A stretch of 64,000 bases of DNA from Paenibacillus sp. UNC499MF (GTDB lineage Bacteria > Bacillota > Bacilli > Paenibacillales > NBRC-103111): assembly GCF_900107975.1 (NCBI RefSeq), contig NZ_FNVF01000006.1:1-64000 (forward strand), given 5' to 3'. A program made the position numbers and the translations under genes. Shown here piece by piece: positions 1 to 6,957 of this stretch. The number at the start of each line of letters is the position of its first letter. Within the stretch, counting starts at the first letter, position 1. Below the pieces are notes generated by a model. The model made no database searches and was not told the DNA's origin. It was given only the letters and a program-made list of their open reading frames with translations.

Positions 1-48
1 TCCTCCGTATAGTGCTTGAACTTTTGTCCTTTTCTCGCTGGCATAAAA

Positions 49-117
49 AATGCACCCCCTAGAATTTCATCGGAATTACCCAAGGGTTTTTCCAATGTCC
101 ATTCTAAGGGGTGCATT
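49..117. repeat. Imperfect inverted repeat (hairpin or mobile-element remnant)
   Basis: A 17-base arm at about 49-65 (core TGCACCCC) is matched in reverse complement at about 101-117 (core GGGGTGCA) with one mismatch, leaving a loop of about 35 bases. There is no poly-T tract in the usual place for an intrinsic terminator. It could be a long terminator-like hairpin belonging to a gene outside the window, or the terminal repeats of a miniature element. No transposase is nearby in the window. Confidence 0.5.
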
Positions 118-383
118 TCATTATTCAGGCCGGGCTTTTTTCGCTGTGGACCGATACGCCGCGCGACTCTAGTCCATGAACGGCTGGAAGCGGCGGCGGC
201 TTACAACCAGGCAGCGATAAGCCGGTGCAAAGACCGAGTGTGCCGGGCGTCAAAAACCTGCTGACGGGTACGCGCTCGTGAGTCCGGCGGCTGATGACGT
301 TCCTATGCGCCGCATCGCGGCGAAATTCCGGGGAACGCCGGCAACAGCCGCAATCCGAACCGGCAGGGCCCGCGCATAGGCGG
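118..383. other. Non-coding stretch, nothing recognised
   Basis: GC-rich sequence beyond the 3' end of the minus-strand acyltransferase. The open frames here overlap each other, give arginine/proline-rich translations and lack ribosome sites. I see no gene, terminator with a T-run, or operator. Confidence 0.5.
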
Positions 384-1463
384 CTAGTACGTGCTGCGCG
401 TCCGGCCGGGCAGTCTCCGCTGCAGCCAGCGGAGGGCACGGGCCGCATCCGGCTCGATGCAGGGGCGCATCGCGGCGGTGAACCGGCGGCCCGACAGCGC
501 CGCCACGATCGCGGCCGCGGCCGCACATCCCGCCGCAAGAGCCGCGGCAGTCCCCGCCGCTCCCGCGCCCATCAGCCGGGCCAGCAGCTCCATGAGCCCT
601 GCCGCGCCCAGCAGCTTGATGGCGGCGCCATGGAGCAGGAAGACGTAGACCGTCCGTCCGCCGAGGACGGTCAAGCGGCTTTCCGCGCGGGGGAGCAGCA
701 GAAGGAACGCGGCCGAAGCGGCGGCCTGCGCCGCGTAGCAGCCGAGGCGCAGCAGCGTGCCCGCCGCGGCCGGGACGCCGAGCTGCGCGTAGCCGGCGCC
801 GCCGGCGAGCCACTGCGCGGCGCTATCCGCGCCCGCCGCGTGCCAGAACGCGGGCAGCGCCAGCAGCAGCAGCGCCGCGGCGGCCCGGATCGCGCGGCGC
901 TGCACAGCCGTGCGCCGCCGGGGCTCCCGTTCTTCCCGCCAGTAGTATCCGGCGAGGAAGAACGGGAAGAACACAAGCGTGCGCGTCAGGCCAAGCCACG
1001 CGCCCGTTTCCGCCGGCAGGAAGCCGGCCGCGGCGCCGAGCAGGACGGCGGCGGCAACCGGATGCTTGAGCCGGGTGAACGGGATGAGAAGAAGCTTCCA
1101 GCCGAAATGCGCGGTCAGGAACCAGAGCATCCAATAAGGCAGCCAGAACGAATACCGGATGCCGGGGCTGTGGAGCCAGAACAGATCAAGGACCGAGTAC
1201 AAGGTCTGAAAGAAAAGATACTGCAGCGCGATCCGCAGCATTCCGGCGGCCGCGTCGGGTTTCTGCCAGTAGGTTTTGGCGAAATAACCGGTTACCAGCA
1301 CGAACACCGGCAGATGAAACGTGAAAATGGCGGTCACGACAGCCTGCGCGGCTTCCGGCAGAGGCGGGAGGGTTAGCAGCAGGTTAACCAGAACGACCAG
1401 CAGGATCAGGAAAAAACGGACATTCGTGAAATAGACGGCAGTATGGTTTCGCATAGGGGTCAT
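384..1463 (-). CDS. Acyltransferase-3-like integral membrane protein
   Basis: A 359-residue polytopic membrane protein with about ten hydrophobic segments and short loops. The N-terminal part (segments near residues 13-32 and 40-62, with HLPVFVLVTGYFAKTYW) and the later LWFLTAHFGWKLLL segment resemble the fucose-4-O-acetylase/acyltransferase-3 family, which moves acyl groups onto surface sugars or polymers at the membrane. The C-terminal third is very alanine-rich, and the last 30 residues (near RRLPGRTRST) are basic and probably cytoplasmic. The start is uncertain: ATG at 1463 or the in-frame ATG three codons on, since the upstream AGAGAG is a weak ribosome site. It is divergent from the redox-controlled small-protein cluster; the upstream-most TGTGA-N6-TCACA box lies about 150 bases before this start and might also affect it. 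The substrate is unknown. Confidence 0.75.
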   Translation of the reverse strand: MTPMRNHTAVYFTNVRFFLILLVVLVNLLLTLPPLPEAAQAVVTAIFTFHLPVFVLVTGYFAKTYWQKPDAAAGMLRIALQYLFFQTLYSVLDLFWLHSPGIRYSFWLPYWMLWFLTAHFGWKLLLIPFTRLKHPVAAAVLLGAAAGFLPAETGAWLGLTRTLVFFPFFLAGYYWREEREPRRRTAVQRRAIRAAAALLLLALPAFWHAAGADSAAQWLAGGAGYAQLGVPAAAGTLLRLGCYAAQAAASAAFLLLLPRAESRLTVLGGRTVYVFLLHGAAIKLLGAAGLMELLARLMGAGAAGTAAALAAGCAAAAAIVAALSGRRFTAAMRPCIEPDAARALRWLQRRLPGRTRSTY

Positions 1464-1609
1464 CTCTCTTTGTGCAAAATTTTGTTATGTTCGGACTGTC
1501 GTTGTTACGGTTTCTATAGTAGAAACGCTAGGCAGCCAAACCTGCCGGAAGCGCTGTTGCGGATATTTGGCTATCTAAAAGAAGTATAGAACTTCTGGTT
1601 TTAAGTGAT

Positions 1610-1625
1610 TGTGATATTATTCACA
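1610..1625. promoter_or_regulatory. CRP/FNR-type operator 1
   Basis: A perfect TGTGA-N6-TCACA palindrome (spacer TATTAT), the consensus for Fnr in Bacillus. It lies between the divergent acyltransferase and zinc-ribbon genes, too far upstream of the rightward promoter for classical class II activation. A Rex-type reading is less good because the arms lack the full TTGTGAA/TTCACAA extension. Confidence 0.75.
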
Positions 1626-1668
1626 TGACCTTATTAAGTAACGGCTTTCATTATGAAGAATGCTTGAA

Positions 1669-1684
1669 CATGATTATTATCACT
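1669..1684. promoter_or_regulatory. Degenerate CRP/FNR-type operator 2
   Basis: CATGA-N6-TCACT matches the TGTGA-N6-TCACA pattern at seven of ten specified bases. It sits 30 bases upstream of the next perfect box, about three helical turns, so it could be an auxiliary site. Confidence 0.35.
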
Positions 1685-1698
1685 TATTTCGGGCTAAG

Positions 1699-1714
1699 TG
1701 TGATTAATATCACA
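1699..1714. promoter_or_regulatory. CRP/FNR-type operator 3 (activator position)
   Basis: A perfect TGTGA-N6-TCACA palindrome (spacer TTAATA). Its centre is about 42 bases before the start point predicted from the -10 element at 1737-1742, the standard class II activator position for Fnr/CRP family proteins, and there is no good -35 hexamer. That combination argues for activation, probably when oxygen is low. Confidence 0.8.
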
Positions 1715-1736
1715 TACATACCTCCCGGGGGAGGAC

Positions 1737-1742
1737 TATACT
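1737..1742 (+). promoter_or_regulatory. -10 element of activator-dependent promoter
   Basis: TATACT, a good sigma-A -10 hexamer, with no recognisable -35 partner at 17 bases; the operator occupies that place instead. The predicted start point is near 1749, about 40 bases before the first small gene. Confidence 0.6.
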
Positions 1743-1787
1743 AAAGTCAGAAAGAGAGAACAACACACGAAAGAAGGTGAAGGAGCC

Positions 1788-1958
1788 ATGAAAGAGACAG
1801 CTGACCCGCAGGTTCAACAAGGAAGATGCCCGCAATGCGGTTCCGGTATTCCAATCGTGAAAAAAATCAAATCCGCCTGGATTTGCGAAGACTGCCGGTT
1901 AAAGCCTCTGGTATCCAGAGCTGACGGCTCCGCCGGCTCATCCGAACTTCCTGAATGA
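1788..1958 (+). CDS. Small Cys4 zinc-ribbon protein (56 aa)
   Basis: A 56-residue protein, MKETADPQ to SELPE, with two knuckles: CPQC at residues 14-17 and CEDC at 33-36. This spacing is typical of a structural zinc ribbon. The start is supported by AAGGAG just upstream of the ATG. It is the first gene after the FNR-type activated promoter and is followed at 87 bases by a second small Cys4 protein and then DoxX, so the three probably share a redox-linked role. No enzymatic domain is present; a rubredoxin-like or protein-interaction role is possible. No family name could be assigned by eye. Confidence 0.75.
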   Translation: MKETADPQVQQGRCPQCGSGIPIVKKIKSAWICEDCRLKPLVSRADGSAGSSELPE

Positions 1959-1994
1959 TTCGGGGAGGAAAGAAAAGCTTTCTACGGCCAAGAA

Positions 1995-2010
1995 TGTGAA
2001 AATATTCACA
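1995..2010. promoter_or_regulatory. CRP/FNR-type or Rex-type operator 4
   Basis: A perfect TGTGA-N6-TCACA palindrome (spacer AAATAT) between the two small zinc-ribbon genes, 36 bases before the second start codon. The extended form ATGTGAA-N4-TTCACAA is also close to the Rex consensus, so Rex is a real alternative here. The following -10 region is weak. It may drive an internal promoter or modulate read-through. Confidence 0.7.
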
Positions 2011-2045
2011 AAATAAATTGCGAACTGCGAAAGGATGCGAGTATC

Positions 2046-2252
2046 ATGACCGCCCTTCATCTTGTAAACGCGGCACCCGCACACTGTGAGGCATGCGGCG
2101 CCCGGCTTCAGCAGCACCCCGAAGGTTATAAGGATTTATGCTTCGATTGTGTGCAGGCAGGGCAAATCGTCCGAATGCAAGCGGCCGGCAAAACCGGACT
2201 TCCCCTTCCTCTGGAAGCGGAATGCGGATTGATCGAGCAGTACTGGCTTTAA
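2046..2252 (+). CDS. Small Cys4 zinc-ribbon protein (68 aa)
   Basis: A 68-residue protein with CEAC at residues 14-17 and CFDC at 33-36, the same knuckle spacing as the 56-residue protein upstream, suggesting the two are paralogues. The C-terminal tail (PLEAECGLIEQYW) adds one extra cysteine. The ATG is preceded by AAGGA at a slightly long spacing. An FNR/Rex-type palindrome lies 36 bases upstream. It is followed 59 bases later by the DoxX gene. The function is unknown; co-regulation suggests a redox or low-oxygen role. Confidence 0.75.
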   Translation: MTALHLVNAAPAHCEACGARLQQHPEGYKDLCFDCVQAGQIVRMQAAGKTGLPLPLEAECGLIEQYWL

Positions 2253-2311
2253 AAAAACGGAAACACGCAAAACCATCATATAGAATACGCAGCTTGAAAG
2301 GGGAAATTTAT

Positions 2312-2851
2312 ATGTTTAACTGGTTAAGAACGAACGTCTACGCGGCAGGTCTGATGCTCATCCTCCGCTTTTACCTCGGATACGCATGGATCACCGGAGG
2401 ATGGCACAAACTGACGGGCGGATTTGACGCCACGGGCTTCCTGAAAGGCGCGGTAGCGAAGCCGGTTATGGATAAAGCGACCAACGAGCTGGTCTATCCG
2501 ACCTTCACCGCATTCCTGGAAAACTTCGCACTGCCGAACGCCAAATTGTTTAACGTACTGATTCCGCTCGGAGAGTTTCTGGTAGGACTGGGTCTTGTCC
2601 TCGGCGCACTGACGACGGCCGCAGCATTCTTCGGGGTACTGATGAACTTCATGTTCCTCTTCGCCGGTACCGTAAGCACGAACCCTTGGATGATCCTGCT
2701 TGGTGTGATCGTCATCGCCGCCGGAGCCAACGCCGGCAAGTTCGGAGCCGACTATTACATCCTTCCTTACCTCCGCAAGCTTCTCCGCCATCGCGGAGAC
2801 CACGGCGCAAACCCGACTCTCGGAGGAGGCAAGGCACGCGCCCATATCTGA
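2312..2851 (+). CDS. DoxX family membrane protein
   Basis: A 179-residue protein with four hydrophobic segments, the DoxX/SURF4-like fold. The first helix carries the family-typical GLMLILRFYLGYAWITGGWHK arrangement; later segments are near LIPLGEFLVGLGLVLGAL and FFGVLMNFMFLFAGTVS. DoxX proteins are linked to thiosulfate:quinone oxidation, catechol or thiol stress and respiratory membranes, but the reaction here is not known. The start at 2312 is chosen over a longer frame because GAAAGGGGAA precedes it and the MFNWLRTN start is typical of the family. It closes the small FNR-type cluster and is followed by a strong terminator. Its C-terminal tail (residues 157-179) is basic and cytoplasmic. 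Confidence 0.85.
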   Translation: MFNWLRTNVYAAGLMLILRFYLGYAWITGGWHKLTGGFDATGFLKGAVAKPVMDKATNELVYPTFTAFLENFALPNAKLFNVLIPLGEFLVGLGLVLGALTTAAAFFGVLMNFMFLFAGTVSTNPWMILLGVIVIAAGANAGKFGADYYILPYLRKLLRHRGDHGANPTLGGGKARAHI

Positions 2852-2871
2852 CCGAACGATAATGCTTACCG

Positions 2872-2899
2872 AAAAAGCCCCGGATACCGGGGCTTTTTT
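2872..2899 (+). terminator. Intrinsic terminator after doxX
   Basis: AGCCCCGG/CCGGGGCT stem with a four-base loop and seven T residues. Confidence 0.9.
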
Positions 2900-3004
2900 T
2901 CTGATAAAAGGAGAAAGAATGAGCACCGATCAGCCTGATGAAGCAACGATAGAATGAATGGGGTTACATGGATCAAAACGGAATCGGGCTGTCCGCCGGA
3001 TTTG

Positions 3005-3033
3005 TTTACAGGCCCGATTCACGGGGGTAACAT
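3005..3033 (+). promoter_or_regulatory. Candidate promoter for the riboswitch transcript
   Basis: TTTACA at 3005-3010 and TAACAT at 3028-3033 with a 17-base spacer. The predicted start near 3040 gives a leader of about 70 bases before the aptamer. Confidence 0.5.
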
Positions 3034-3111
3034 ACTCTCAGGGCCCGCAGAAAGCGGCTTCGGAGAGCGTGTCCGGACGCCGGAGCGGCTCTGTCATCAT
3101 CTTCATCTGCG

Positions 3112-3219
3112 CGCTTAATTCTCGAAAGAGAAGCGGGGGACCCACGTTTCTGGGGTGAATCGGAATAAGTATCCGTAGGGGTCTCTCAAACCCGAACCCG
3201 GCAGCTAACCTCGCAAGCG
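3112..3219 (+). ncRNA. c-di-AMP riboswitch (ydaO/yuaA type)
   Basis: The conserved blocks of the ydaO-yuaA aptamer appear in order: CGCTTAAT at the 5' side of P1, GCGGGGGACCCA, GGGGTGAATC, TAGGG, CCGAACCCGGCAGCTAACC, then TCGCAAGCG closing P1. I recognise these from the B. subtilis ydaO leader. Known members bind c-di-AMP and usually switch expression off through a terminator. Here only about 30 bases separate P1 from the start codon and no terminator stem with a T-run is visible, so the output may be on translation, with the ribosome site (AAAAGGAAG) just beyond P1. The downstream gene is not one of the usual potassium or cell-wall targets. Confidence 0.9.
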
Positions 3220-3251
3220 TCATTGGGAGAAAAGGAGTGGAAAAGGAAGAA

Positions 3252-4097
3252 ATGGACGCACGAATTATCCGCATTGAACTGTTTGAATTCGATGTTCCCT
3301 GCTGCTATCATCATGCCAAAGGAAAGCTGGAGAACTGCAGGTACGGGCTCCTGAAGCTTACGGACGAGGCGGGAGAGACAGGCTGGGGAGAATGCTTGAT
3401 GGCGGTGAATGAAAAGTACTTCGATCTTGTGACCTGGGCCCGTTTTCTGTACCGCCTCCAAAAAACGACGACGGCGCAAGCGCTCGATATCGTCCGTTTG
3501 TACCGCGTTCTCTGGGGGAATGTCAAAGCGGATCTGACCGAGATGGCGCTGTTCGATCTGATATCCCGGTCGCGGCGCAAACCGTTTGTGGAGGTGCTCG
3601 GAAGCTACGGGGGAGCCGGATATTACGGAAGCTGCGGCCGTTCCGTTAAGAGCTCTTTCGGTTTCCGCCCTGCGGCGGTCCTGAGTGAGGAAGACGGCGT
3701 ATGGCCCTGCGGGGAACCGTATTATCCTTCTGGCAGCAGGCAGACCGCGCGCTTCGAACTTGCTGCGGGAGTGGAAAGTTCCGCGAATGCGCTCCAGACA
3801 GGGCGGGAAATTCACCCGGGCTGCGGCGGATCTCTGCTGGACGATCTGCGCAGCGCGTACATGCTTCGGCAGGAAGGAACGGCTCTGGCGATGCATAAAG
3901 ATTATTTGATCGGTCCGGCCTGCTGCTTGTGGGAACATACCGCTGCGGTGCTGGGAGCGGACTGGCTGGAAGAAGGCGGCTATCCCGAACCGGCGCGCCT
4001 TGCCCCGGTGCAGGCCTGCGGATATATCGGCACAGGATTTCAACTGGACCAGCCGGTGCTTTTCGAGCAATCCCGGGCATATTTTATCGTTTTGTAG
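3252..4097 (+). CDS. Enolase-superfamily-like protein, shortened and probably non-catalytic
   Basis: A 281-residue protein whose first 120 residues match the capping domain of the muconate cycloisomerase/mandelate racemase branch of the enolase superfamily (YGLLKLTDEAGETGWGEC, then DLTEMALFDLISR). The barrel part is reduced: I cannot find the KxK motif or the metal-binding D/E/D series, and the usual length is 350-400. A late segment (YLIGPACCLWEHTAAVLGADW) does resemble the last barrel strand. No alternative frame restores the missing part, so this is not a simple frameshift. The ATG at 3252 with AAGGA is preferred over a GTG at 3237. It lies directly under the c-di-AMP riboswitch and 72 bases before ldh. 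It may be a decaying gene or a repurposed fold. Confidence 0.55.
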   Translation: MDARIIRIELFEFDVPCCYHHAKGKLENCRYGLLKLTDEAGETGWGECLMAVNEKYFDLVTWARFLYRLQKTTTAQALDIVRLYRVLWGNVKADLTEMALFDLISRSRRKPFVEVLGSYGGAGYYGSCGRSVKSSFGFRPAAVLSEEDGVWPCGEPYYPSGSRQTARFELAAGVESSANALQTGREIHPGCGGSLLDDLRSAYMLRQEGTALAMHKDYLIGPACCLWEHTAAVLGADWLEEGGYPEPARLAPVQACGYIGTGFQLDQPVLFEQSRAYFIVL

Positions 4098-4106
4098 ACC
4101 GGACGT

Positions 4107-4136
4107 TTGCTTTTTGGTGGGAAATTCGCCTACAAT
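4107..4136 (+). promoter_or_regulatory. Promoter of ldh
   Basis: TTGCTT at 4107-4112 and TACAAT at 4131-4136 with an 18-base spacer, giving a start point about 25 bases before the GTG start codon of ldh. No Rex-type operator overlaps it. Confidence 0.6.
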
Positions 4137-4169
4137 AATACCAGAATTCCCCTGAAAGGAGAGGTTCTC

Positions 4170-5123
4170 GTGTCTGCTAACGAATTCGATAACCTGGAAA
4201 CAGCCAAAAAAACACGTATCGTTGTCATTGGAACGGGGGCCGTCGGTTCCACTACGGCGTATACCCTTCTGCTCAGAGAGCGGATGTCCGAACTTGTCCT
4301 CATCGATTATAATCACGCGAAAGCGAACGGGGACGCACTCGATATGAACCACGGCCTGCCGTTTACCGGCAGGGTCAAAGTATGGGCGGGTGACTATTCC
4401 GACTGTGAAGGCGCCGATATTATCATTATTTGTGCGGGTGTCGCGCAAAAGCAGGGGGAAACCCGTCTGGATCTGCTCAAGCGCAACGTGGACATTTTTA
4501 ACGGCATTGTCGAGAATGTGACGAAGTACAACCAGACAGGCATTCTTCTGGTGGCGACCAATCCGGTCGATATTATGTCTTACTTTACGTGGAAAAAGTC
4601 CGAATGGCCCGTCAACCGTGTCATCGGCTCGGGAACTTTGCTGGACAGCGCGCGTTTCCGTTATTTGATCGGCGAGAAGCTTCAAGTGGACCCGCGCAGC
4701 ATTCATGCGGCGATTGTCGGAGAGCACGGGGATTCCGAAGTGCCTCTATGGAGTCTGGCGAATTTTGCCGGCCTGCCTCTTGAGCTGAATCAGGACGATA
4801 AGGACGAAATTTTCCGGAATACGCGGGACGCGGCTTATCAGATTATCGAAGCGAAGGGATCGACGTATTACGCGATAGCTTTGGCGCTCGACCGGATTTG
4901 TACCGCGATTCTGCGCGACGAGGGAGCGGTGCTGAACGTATCGACGTTCGTCTCCAATTATCACGGCATGTCCGACGTGTATCTCGGGGTACCGTGTATT
5001 GTAGACCGTACGGGCGTGCGGGAGGTTATTACGCTGCCTCTGAGCGACGACGAAGAAGAGAAGCTCCGCAAATCGGGAGCCAAAATCCGGGAAATGATCG
5101 ATTCGATTTCGGAACGCCTTTAG
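4170..5123 (+). CDS. ldh: L-lactate dehydrogenase
   Basis: A 317-residue cytoplasmic enzyme that reduces pyruvate to L-lactate with NADH, regenerating NAD during fermentation. Visible features are the Rossmann motif GTGAVG (residues 21-26), NPVDIM, the GSGTLLDSARFRYLIG stretch and the active-site signature GEHGDSE holding the catalytic histidine. The length is normal for the family. GTG at 4170 is chosen because GAAAGGAGAGG lies at the right distance; the longer frame from 4107 would overlap the promoter. It has its own promoter and a strong terminator. It could also be read through from the riboswitch-controlled gene upstream, which would link lactate formation to c-di-AMP. Confidence 0.95.
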   Translation: MSANEFDNLETAKKTRIVVIGTGAVGSTTAYTLLLRERMSELVLIDYNHAKANGDALDMNHGLPFTGRVKVWAGDYSDCEGADIIIICAGVAQKQGETRLDLLKRNVDIFNGIVENVTKYNQTGILLVATNPVDIMSYFTWKKSEWPVNRVIGSGTLLDSARFRYLIGEKLQVDPRSIHAAIVGEHGDSEVPLWSLANFAGLPLELNQDDKDEIFRNTRDAAYQIIEAKGSTYYAIALALDRICTAILRDEGAVLNVSTFVSNYHGMSDVYLGVPCIVDRTGVREVITLPLSDDEEEKLRKSGAKIREMIDSISERL

Positions 5124-5169
5124 GCGGCAGTGAGATGAACTCATACAGGGCATGTTAATAAAACGTTAA

Positions 5170-5200
5170 AAAGGGCGGCTGATTTATCAGCCGCTTTTTT
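5170..5200 (+). terminator. Intrinsic terminator after ldh
   Basis: GCGGCTGAT/ATCAGCCGC stem with a very short loop and six T residues. Confidence 0.9.
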
Positions 5201-5264
5201 GTAATTGTTTTTTGTTTTAGTGATTGTTTGTTGGCGGGTGGTTTTCAAAGGGAATTACGGTTGA

Positions 5265-5294
5265 TTGACAAAACGACTTAAAAAAACTTATAAT
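5265..5294 (+). promoter_or_regulatory. Consensus promoter with overlapping direct repeats (deoR operon)
   Basis: TTGACA at 5265-5270 and TATAAT at 5289-5294, both perfect hexamers, with an 18-base spacer. The octamer ACTTATAA occurs twice in direct repeat, 10 bases apart (from about 5287 and 5297), covering the -10 and start point, and ACTTA recurs at 5276 and near 5328. One-turn direct repeats over the -10 are a plausible operator for autoregulation by the DeoR protein encoded next. Confidence 0.75.
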
Positions 5295-5345
5295 TACTTA
5301 TAAATCATTATCGCATTACATGAAATCACTTAAGGGTGTGCCGAT

Positions 5346-6122
5346 ATGTTTCAGGAAGAACGAATCGAAGCGATTATGGACTACTTAAGGGAGCATCAGC
5401 GGATGGACGTGAAGGAAATCTGCGACAGGTTCGACGTGTCGCGGGATACCGCGCGCAGGGATCTCGTGCGGATGGATGAGCTGGGGCTCATTGTCCGGAC
5501 CCGCGGAGGAGCCATGCTGCCCTCGATGAACCGAGCGGTGACCGCGTACAAGGATCGGATGCAGAAAGCGTCGGACGAGAAGCGGCAGATCGGCCGGGAA
5601 GCCGCCAAGCTGATCCGCGACGGGCATTACTTGTTTCTCGACACGTCGACGACCGTTGCGACGGTCGCCGAGCATATCCAGACAACGGATAACGTGATTG
5701 TGACGAACTCCATCGATATTGCGGCGAAACTCGCAGACAGTAAAAGCTTCAAGGTGCATATGCTAGGCGGGCAGCTTGATCTGGAACACCGGTTTTTGTT
5801 CGGGGCGACTGCCCTGGCGCAGCTGGGGGATTATTATGTCGATTTGCTGTTTCTCGGTGCCTGCGGAATCAGTCCGGACGGGCTTTCCTACCCGCACGAA
5901 GAGGACGGCTCCATCAAGCGTGAAATGATCCGCCGAGCTGACCGTGTCGTCGTTTTGGCGGATCATACGAAATTCGGCAAACAGTTGTTTTATAAAGTTG
6001 CCGGTCTGGAAGATGTGGATGTGATCGTGACGGACCGCGAACCGGAAGAAAGCATACTCCGCCTGCTGGAAAGGCATGATGTGGAGCTGCTCATCGTAGA
6101 GGGGGATACTCAGCATGATTAA
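5346..6122 (+). CDS. DeoR/GlpR family transcriptional regulator
   Basis: A 258-residue regulator. Residues 1-57 form the DeoR winged helix-turn-helix, with VKEICDRFDVSRDTARRDL as the recognition region and LGLIVRTRGGA after it. The rest is the DeoR sensor domain, which normally binds a phosphorylated sugar; GHYLFLDTSTTV and VIVTNSIDIA are typical. It probably represses its own promoter through the ACTTATAA repeats. It overlaps the following HAD phosphatase by eight bases, so the two are translationally coupled; pairs of this kind usually deal with sugar-phosphate surplus. The inducer is not evident. A ribosome site (AAGGGTG) precedes the ATG. Confidence 0.9.
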   Translation: MFQEERIEAIMDYLREHQRMDVKEICDRFDVSRDTARRDLVRMDELGLIVRTRGGAMLPSMNRAVTAYKDRMQKASDEKRQIGREAAKLIRDGHYLFLDTSTTVATVAEHIQTTDNVIVTNSIDIAAKLADSKSFKVHMLGGQLDLEHRFLFGATALAQLGDYYVDLLFLGACGISPDGLSYPHEEDGSIKREMIRRADRVVVLADHTKFGKQLFYKVAGLEDVDVIVTDREPEESILRLLERHDVELLIVEGDTQHD

Positions 6123-6957
6123 ACTGATCGTAACGGATTTGGACGGTACACTCATGAATGCCGATTTGGAGGTCGCGGACTCGGATGCCCGCATGCTGCG
6201 CGAGGCGGCCGGGCAGGGCGTGCAGATTTGCATCGCATCGGGCCGGCTGTATCCTGATATCCGGAAAATTATGGACCGGGTAGGCGTCGGGGCTTACGGT
6301 ATCAGCCAGAACGGTTCCGCCGTCTACACCCGGGAAGGAGAGCAGCTTCATGCCTCGCATTTCCCGGCAGACCGGGCGTCCGATTTGTTCGAGATCGTCT
6401 CGAAGCGGGAACTCGTCTTCTTCGTTTGCTGCTCGGACGAGACGATTCGCCTTCACAAAAGCACGGACGCTTCCCGGCCTTACGAGGAGCGTCAGTTGAG
6501 TCCGGTTCATCTTCAGCCCGATATCGGCGGGGAAATCCGTTCGGGGCAGGTGAAGCCCTGCAAACTTTCCCTGTTCGGCGATATGGAGAAGCTGCTGTCT
6601 TTCCGCGAGGAGCTTATGCAAAAATATGAAGGCAGCGTGGAGGCCGTCATTTCCGATCACGACTGTATGGATCTGATGCCGGCGGGGGTTTCTAAAGGAA
6701 CCGGGCTGGCCCGGCTGCTTAAAGAGCTCGGTCTCCGGCATGAGGAAGCTGCGTGCATCGGCGATTCTTTCAACGATTTGCCGATGTTTGCCCTGACGCC
6801 GCACAGCTTTGCGATGATCAAAAGCCGGGATGAGGTAAAAGCGGGAGCCGGTCATACGACCTCATCGGTGGCGGAAGCGGTGACGGCCGTGCTGGAGCAC
6901 AATTGCGGCGGCCTCGGTCATAAGGCGGCGAAAGCGGAAGCCGGAACCGAAAGCTAA
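6115..6957 (+). CDS. HAD family (Cof-type) phosphatase
   Basis: A 280-residue HAD-IIB hydrolase. Motif I is DLDGTLMNAD at residues 7-16, with the two catalytic aspartates; motif IV is GDSFNDLPMF near residue 220. The Cof-type cap lies between. Family members dephosphorylate sugar phosphates, flavin or pyridoxal phosphates; the substrate here is not determined. It overlaps the DeoR regulator by eight bases, with GAGGGGG as ribosome site inside that gene. The last residues (KAEAGTES) run into a tandem repeat: the stop codon is itself part of the first AAAGCTAA unit, so the 3' end has been reshaped by repeat growth. Confidence 0.88.
   Translation: MIKLIVTDLDGTLMNADLEVADSDARMLREAAGQGVQICIASGRLYPDIRKIMDRVGVGAYGISQNGSAVYTREGEQLHASHFPADRASDLFEIVSKRELVFFVCCSDETIRLHKSTDASRPYEERQLSPVHLQPDIGGEIRSGQVKPCKLSLFGDMEKLLSFREELMQKYEGSVEAVISDHDCMDLMPAGVSKGTGLARLLKELGLRHEEAACIGDSFNDLPMFALTPHSFAMIKSRDEVKAGAGHTTSSVAEAVTAVLEHNCGGLGHKAAKAEAGTES

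Noticed and set aside
294-1376. 360-codon plus-strand open frame opposite the acyltransferase
   Set aside because: It is arginine/glycine/glutamine-rich with no domain and no ribosome site; the minus strand encodes a plausible membrane protein.
2919-2957. 12-codon ORF with a good ribosome site (AAAGGAGA) before the riboswitch
   Set aside because: It lies between the doxX terminator and the candidate riboswitch promoter, has no composition typical of a leader peptide and cannot be supported by sequence alone.
3186-4727. 513-codon minus-strand frame across the enolase-like and ldh genes
   Set aside because: It covers the unmistakable ldh gene, the riboswitch-controlled gene and part of the riboswitch; the translation has no recognisable domain.
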